64,000 nucleotides of DNA, taken from the NCBI RefSeq assembly GCF_000276665.1, contig NW_004955446.1, forward strand, positions 14,218,264 to 14,282,263, read 5' to 3'. This DNA comes from Chinchilla lanigera (taxonomy: Eukaryota; Chordata; Mammalia; Rodentia; Chinchillidae). The notes below the pieces were generated by a model that was not told where the DNA came from, searched no databases, and was given only the letters and a program-made list of their open reading frames with translations. This document shows, piece by piece, positions 57,722-64,000 of the stretch. The translations under genes and the position numbers were made by a program. Positions within the stretch are counted from its first letter, which is position 1, and every line of letters begins with the position of its first letter.

Positions 57722-59594
57722 GTTTTGGCTGATTCTCATGTTTCACAAAAATTTTCACTGTCTTCCATTTCTAGAACACTTTTGGCCCCTTTTTTTCTTC
57801 AAAGACATAGACCATGCTATTTTGTGCTATTTTCTCCCCAAAGAAATTCCTTTTCTGTATTCTTCCACCAATAAGCCCCTCCCCACTTCGTTGCTAGTCC
57901 TGCTATATAAACTTCAATGCCTCCTACATTCTACCTTCTCCTTGAAAAATTTTTCTGATCTCTGAAATCCTGTGGAACTTTGCACCATATCATAAAGAGC
58001 ACACACAAAAGAAATCCCAGAATATAATTCTTTATAACCATGTATTGTAATCTCATTTTATGAAATGAATACTCGACTTAAATTTGACTGATGTGTCATT
58101 ATTTGCCCTTGGGTAGAGATTGAAATTAGGTATCTAATCAACTTTTTTCTAAATGAGTAGATAAGTAAATAAAAGAGATGGATAATAAGTATCTTAAATA
58201 TAAAGTAGATTAGAAGCCACAGAATTGAGAAGTGCTGAAACAGATAGGATTCCTTAGAGTCAAAGAGTATTCCATTACTATATAAGGTCGTGAATAGTTC
58301 CATTGAGGTACAGAACAACCTAAATGAGGTTTTGGCTGATTGTAAAGACTGAAATAACTCCTTGGTCACAAGACACATTTTGACTCTTGTGTGTGGTAAG
58401 ATTTTATACATTGTTTTTGATATATTGAATGAGAATTGGGTACATAATTTCATGCGTCCTACAAGGAAGACTAGCCCCATAAAATATTTCTAATTAAAAA
58501 TTGTACTCTTTGTGGATTTATTCACATGTTTTCTTTGTATTATAACCCAATATACTTACTTAGAAAAACACATTTTATTGTTTTTGAGTCATTTCCCCAT
58601 CTTGAATTTATTAAACTTGAATTAAAAGAAATTACTCTAAAAACAAAACTGTTTTTTACACTGGGACTTGAAAAACATTTGAAACTAAATAAAGTTAAAA
58701 TTCAAAACATTAAGCAAGCTTACATTTTACAAATGTTAAGGCCTTTTTGACCATCACAAATATAGGCATTTATTATAGCAATATGGGTGTCTTTTTACTA
58801 CTTGGCCTTTTCTAGTTGGGACTATTTGATTAATGCCATATTAAATGCTTAATACTAAGTAATGAATTAAGATACTCATCGTATGTCTAGCTTCTTGCAC
58901 CCACTTTTAGCAGCAAAGGGTGGTTGAGGATAAATAACTCTATGAGGAAAACTAAATATACTATATATGTGTACACAGAGATATACTCATGACCTTAAAG
59001 AAAGGGGTTTGGAAATGTTTGGGGAGAAAATATTTCAAATGTTTTTCTCTGGCCAATATATTTTATAAATATGTGTTACAGAAGAGTAAAAAATGCTCAG
59101 CAAATTAAAAAGCACAAGTAATCCCTAAAGACTGCTGTCACTACTATATCTTGATGACAGCCAGCATTCTGAAGAAATATATCTAAATCACGGACTTTTT
59201 CAAAATGTGAAGAAATGTAGAAAAGTCATAGGTCCTGATTACAGATTCTGGCACAGTCTCAGTAACAGTTTTTAGACATAATGTCCTCTCACTTGTAAAC
59301 CCACATATGGGCCTTGTACTAGCCAAGTACACAGCCAAGGTTTTCATGCAAGCCTGGAATCCTATCTACTCCTTTCTGATCTTTCAACAGTTTCACGGAG
59401 TTAGCCCGCCTTCTTTCCAGAAAGCAACCACCCACCCTTTCAACTTAGTGTCGCTAACATTACTCATCACATTGGAGAAACAGACAAGGGTAATTATGTT
59501 TTTCAATTTTGGAAATAGCTCAGCGTTCCAAATCTCTTTCAAAAGTGTCTAAGAAGTTCCCTAGCCTATGACTGTTAATATTCGCAGATGTTAT
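57722..59594. other. Unique AT-rich DNA, nothing recognised
   Basis: A 140-codon minus-strand open frame at 58480-58058 is hydrophobic and without a domain that I recognise. It is likely chance in AT-rich DNA. Confidence 0.4.
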
Positions 59595-59599
59595 TAAAA

Positions 59600-59692
59600 G
59601 TTTCCTTCCTTCCTTCCTTCCTTCCTTCCTTCCGTCCTTCCTTCCCTCCCTCTCTCCCTCTCTTCTTCCCTTCCTTTCTCCCTTCCTACTTT
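59600..59692. repeat. (CTTC)n microsatellite and pyrimidine tract
   Basis: Eight or more CTTC units with one G interruption, followed by degenerate CCCTCT/CTTCC sequence. Confidence 0.9.
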
Positions 59693-60420
59693 CTGCCATT
59701 CAACAAATACTTGTAAACACCCTCTACATGTGATACTGTTTTGGGCTTTGGAGATAGATCAGTGGACAAACTTTAATGAAATTTTCACTCTGCTGATGAG
59801 AAATGATTGTCAATAAACAAACAGAAAACAATCTATCAGTAGAGATAAGTGATGTGAGGGAAGTGAGCATAGTTAGGGAAAAAGAACACTGCACGGGAAG
59901 GCTGCTGCGGGGTGTGTGTTTGGGGGGGTGGGTGTCGGTGGAGGCTGCTCTGAGAGGATGCCCTGAGAAAGACCTGAGGGGCTGTGGTGGCTTGAACTGT
60001 GGGTGCGCAGGAGCAGAGCTGTTCAGACAGAGGAAACAGGAAATACCACGCTCCTGAGTATGTCTGATGTATTCAGGAAGTGACTGGGGCTGATGTTCCC
60101 GGCTGGACCAGAATGGGCAAGGCATTCAGGGTTGAAGGAAATAATATTAGATAAGACAGAGTAGGGGCCAGATCAAGGGCCTTGTTGTCTGTGTTAAACT
60201 TCAGGTTAGATAGGAAGCCACACAGAAATTTTTAGCAGAGGAGTGATGGGATCAGATTTAAATTTTAAAAGGATCGATTTGACTTCTGTATTGAGAACAA
60301 ATTGCAGAGGTCAAGTTCATCAATAAGGAAACGGCCAATTGAGAGAGGCAAAAACTTGATGAGTTATTGTCTTGGAAATATACATATCCAGGCCAGTCTG
60401 AGTTAGATGCTGAATCATGA
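59693..60420 (-). mobile_element. L2 LINE fragment, long antisense copy
   Basis: Reversed L2 landmarks: 'cattcaacaaatacttgtaa', 'cagagctgttcagacagagg', 'gtaggggccagatcaagggc', 'aagccacacagaaattttta' and 'gatgggatcagatttaaatt'. A G-rich expansion is at about 59905-59940. It begins directly after the microsatellite. Confidence 0.8.
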
Positions 60421-63369
60421 TGCTTATCTCATTGTCTACTTCTGGGTGTGACATTTTTCTCAGAACCACTCATAATCTGCTTTGATCTCATTTCTGTACA
60501 TGGACCGCTATTTCCCCAACCCATCTCCACCCACAACAGCCAAATGACACCATCCAAAGAAATAAAGATGGTCAGTCTTTTGGCTCTAAAGACTTTCCCT
60601 GAGGCTTCAGAAAAAAACTTGTATTTGTAATTTATTTTCTTATTCCAAAACACTTTTGACACTTTTAAGTTTGAGAAATTTCTTATATCTCTCGGTCCAT
60701 TTTCTTAACTGTTACCTTCTTGGTCTTTCCAGCAGCATACCCAGCCAGTCATAAGTTACTAAAGCAGGTTCTAGCTTTTGTTGGAACTCGTCTCTTTGGA
60801 TATTCCCGGTGGTGCATGAGATGAGTCTTTCTGGAATTTACGTGCTTCCTGTGGTGGGTGACAACATTTTGGGAGAATCAGTGTCTCATTCTTTAGCATT
60901 AGGAGCATCTATCTTGCTTCCTTTTCTCCTCAGGCCTCCTACAAAGTTCCTGTTTCCAGGCTGAGAGATGCCTCTGGTCCAGACTCATTTTAGCAGCAAC
61001 AATGACTGACAGGCCCAGAACCTTCATTCCATATTTTAGTTCTGATCACCTTCTCCCGTTACCTATGCCAGAGCTTTCTGGCACCCGACGAGTCATATCA
61101 GCTCACAGATGTGTTTCATTTGGCCCAGACAGTGCCTTAAAATTTTTTTGAGTAGTTGCCAATGCTTGAAAATGATGAGATTTATATAAAAACTTGAATT
61201 TTTCATTTCTCTTGAAAGCATAGAAGACTTGGCTAAGCCAGGTATGCATGCTTACGTGGCAGCAGTCAGCTGGAATGGAGCAGAGGCTGTGTCCTTCCAC
61301 AAAGCGCTCTCTAGGTTCTCCCCGGACCCCTCTAGGTATTTGAGTGAAGCACCTATGGCTTCTAGTCTCACTCACTCATAACGCATCATTCTCCCAAGAA
61401 GTATTCCAATGCCCCTAAATAAGCATCAAGGATAATGAGAACAATCTTGTAGAATTAGACATTAAAATAAAAACAACAGCAGTAAATCCTAAGATGAAAA
61501 AGCACAGATCGCATGAGTCTCACCTAAGGAAGAGTAGCCAGTTTCTCATATCTTCTCAAAATAAGAATCTGAATCGATGTTTGCTGATTATCCAGTGTAA
61601 TGCCACCTGCGTAACCCCTGGACACGTGCTCTGCCCTCCCTGCCTGGCTCGGCCTTGTCACCTTCAATCTCGTCTGTGGAAAGCTTCGGAAAGAGGATTT
61701 CCCACAGCTGTGAACAGATGCGCTGGTGCTGCATTTGCCATGACTCCTTCTGACCGTTGCCAGAGTTTCCAGTGCCTGTTGGGCCATTTTCTGATGTCTT
61801 TGTGATGAGAGAGAAATTCTCTAATATCCCATTAGGGTTGGTAACAGTTTCAATTTGATGCAGTATAAATATATAAAGGTTTTATTTCTTCCAGTCACTG
61901 CCTTCAAGCATGCCTAATCCATTCTCCATTTCTTGTCACTTAATACCAGCTGGGATAGATCCCATAAATTTGCAGTCACTTTGAGCCATTAAAACTCATT
62001 ACACTTATTTTAGAGTATCAATCTCAAATTTGATTTAAATCCCTTCTCTCCCTTGTGATCTTTCTTGTGTGGTCTGTGTGAGTCTTTCAGAAGGCCCTGT
62101 AGGACCCCTGCACTCCAGGATTGCCTGGCTAGAAGCTGCAGCTCTGACTTCATCTCTTCCACCTATCATTAGCTCATGTTATCCCTCCACAGCTTCTTGT
62201 TACTGGGCTCCTCTGGCTTGAGAAGCCACCGCCATGAGCAGGATAACTTAGCTAATTTCTACAGTCAACTCGCTCATCTTTGCCACAAAGAGTGGTGGGG
62301 CGGCCACCCCCTTTCCTTCTTGTTATCTCTTTTGAAGGGCTTCTTCTACACCCATTGAGGCACAGGGACAAATAAGCCAGCGTGACCTAGGCAGACATCT
62401 AGTGTCTGTCCCACTGAGAGTGAGTCCAAAGGTCCCTACCTTGAGGTCTTCGCTTCGCACCTCCCTGGCAATTGCCTTCGTGAGGGGAATGCCTTCGTCT
62501 TCCCTTCAAGGACAAACAGGTGAATCAGCTGTCACCTAAATTCTATAGTTTCCCCTAGGGCAAAGAACCAACTAAGTCTTACCCATTCTGCTCACCAATC
62601 CTTTGTTCATAAAGTCTGGAAATGGAGACAAATGTGTGGTAGGCTCAATCCCGCAGCCTGATTGCAGGCCCTGAGGAGGGAGTCTAGTCTGCCTTGGTCC
62701 CTGTCTTCAGAGCGCAGGAACTTCACAATTGCACACATCTTGTTCTCTGTTCTCAACCTGGGCGCGGAGTCTGAGAAAACCCTGCTCGGTACTCTGCTGT
62801 GCTGTTCTGTCCAAGCTGGATGAATCAGCCACGGTACTTCTGGTAATGAGTAACAGAGAACGCAGACCGAAATGCCTCTGCCATTGACGAACACTATCTC
62901 AATCTCAAATGTGTGGGGGGAAAGATCCAGCTCCAGGCTCTCTGGAGGCTCCAACTCCACTCTGTTTTCTTCGATTGAAGAAATGGTGGACACAAGAGTT
63001 GCAAGGTCCTTATGAGGGCCCTTAGGCCCTCATAACAGGCCCCTCATGAAAAACAAGAACCACTCCCAGTTGCTCCATAAATGTCTTAGAATGGGACTTG
63101 GGTAACGTGCCCGTTCCTGACTGCATAACTGTGCTCAGGGGTAGCTGGTGCCTCTCTGAAAGCAAGGTGAAGACTGGAAATAATTTCCCTTCATCCCTTC
63201 TCCCCTGTCTATGGTTATGTCAGTGGAGGTCATGCATTTCCAGATCCAGCCACATTCAAACATACCCTGAGGGTGCTAGATACATGCTACTGCCTGAGTC
63301 TAAGGTGTGGATTTGGCAATCTAGTGAAGCTACTTTGGGTCAGAAGGGCATGAAGAAAAAACATTTGAG
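60421..63369. other. Unique DNA, relatively GC-richer, no gene confirmed
   Basis: This is the least repetitive stretch of the window. It holds open frames of up to 128 codons (62607-62993 minus; also 61494-61805 plus and 63098-63418 plus). None has a recognised domain, and the last ends in a MIR. No splice-site or promoter arrangement was convincing. Confidence 0.45.
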
Positions 63370-63550
63370 GATTTGGAATAAGAGTTCTGGATGCAAGGAA
63401 CCTTGGCTAACTACTTAACTTCTCTGAGACTCAGTTTTCCCAACTATAAAATGGGGATATATATATATGTATGGCATTGGATTGTTAAGGTAAAATAAAA
63501 TGTGCCTGGTATGACTATTATTATCTAATAGGTGGCATAATTAGGTGCTT
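63370..63550 (+). mobile_element. MIR SINE
   Basis: 'taactacttaacttctctga', 'gactcagttttcccaactat', 'aaaatggggatata' and a final 'taggtggcataattaggtgc' follow MIR order. A small (TA)n expansion sits inside at 63456-63468. Confidence 0.85.
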
Positions 63551-64000
63551 ATTAAATAATACTTCTAAGCATGTCCCCTTTTTCTGCAATACTATGGGGA
63601 AATGTTAAATTATGAAGGATTCTCCTTACACTTCACAGAAGGGACCAATTTGACACTATTAGAAGGAAACAATGGAAGGGACCAGTTCTGCCGGAAGGAG
63701 CCAGGATCTCCTGCCATTTCTTTTATTACTCTTTGCATACAGCAAGTGGAAGCGTCAGTGTGAAATAGGGAAGGAGAGGAGGCTAAAGTTATGAACTGTC
63801 CTAAACCCTAGTAAGTGCATATGTAATTATATGTTCATATGAGTGTGTATATCCACAAATATGTGTCTCTGTGTGTCTGTGTGGATGTGTTTACACGTGG
63901 CTAGAATGTACACGCTAGGACTAGAAGAGATTTCTAGAGAGCACTCACAGACACTTCAAGAGCACTGCCAAATCTGAGACACCTATGCATGGGGAAACAT
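63551..64000. other. Unique DNA with TG-rich stretch
   Basis: A TG-rich irregular tract lies at about 63832-63890 ('atgtgtctctgtgtgtctgt'). Nothing else was recognised. Confidence 0.45.

Noticed and set aside
58058..58480. 140-codon minus-strand hydrophobic open frame as a membrane protein
   Set aside because: AT-rich DNA readily yields Phe/Leu/Ile-rich frames. No signal or family was recognised.

Overview
This window looks like mammalian, non-coding nuclear DNA from a rodent. The evidence is the repeat content. There are five tRNA-derived ID-type SINEs, three 7SL-derived B1 SINEs with the 29-bp internal duplication typical of rodent B1, many LTRs of the ERVL-MaLR type, class III (ERV-L-like) endogenous retrovirus remnants, LINE-1 fragments, and old pan-mammalian MIR and L2 copies. 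B1 together with ID argues for a rodent. The B1 sequence differs from the mouse/rat form, so a non-murine lineage such as beaver/kangaroo-rat or squirrel relatives is my guess, not something I can prove here. I found no intact host protein-coding gene, no rRNA, tRNA or snRNA gene, no CpG island and no CRISPR array. The short open frames scattered through the window are at chance length or lie inside repeats. The window is best read as a gene desert or a large intron.

Layout. 1-1985: minus-strand remnant of an ERV-L-like provirus (gag, protease, reverse transcriptase) cut by the window edge, followed by an L1 3' end to about 2255. 2.3-12.9 kb: mostly unique AT-rich DNA with a B1, two MaLR LTRs (one a solo LTR with exact 5-bp target-site duplications) and several MIRs. 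12.9-14.1 kb: L2, MIR and an MLT1-like LTR interrupted by a 470-base assembly gap. 15-31 kb: unique DNA with three ID SINEs, a degenerate antisense L1 and MIRs. 32.1-37.6 kb: a dense repeat cluster holding a B1, a MaLR LTR fragment, an antisense L1, another MaLR LTR, a full LTR-internal-LTR MaLR provirus on the minus strand, an L1 3' end and an ID. 37.7-43.5 kb: a second ERV-L-like element on the plus strand, with an LTR end, a primer-binding-site-like sequence and pol remnants, preceded by an inverted partial copy of its LTR. 50.0-57.0 kb: a nearly full-length but decayed L1 on the plus strand, interrupted by a 960-base assembly gap and by a nested B1. 57.6-64 kb: an ID, a (CTTC)n microsatellite, a long antisense L2, a MIR and unique DNA.

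Nothing here forms a working gene system. The open points are how the repeats are nested, which copies are young (perfect target-site duplications) and the structural oddities listed as findings. Boundaries of old repeats are approximate because they come from reading the sequence and from remembered family features, not from a database comparison.
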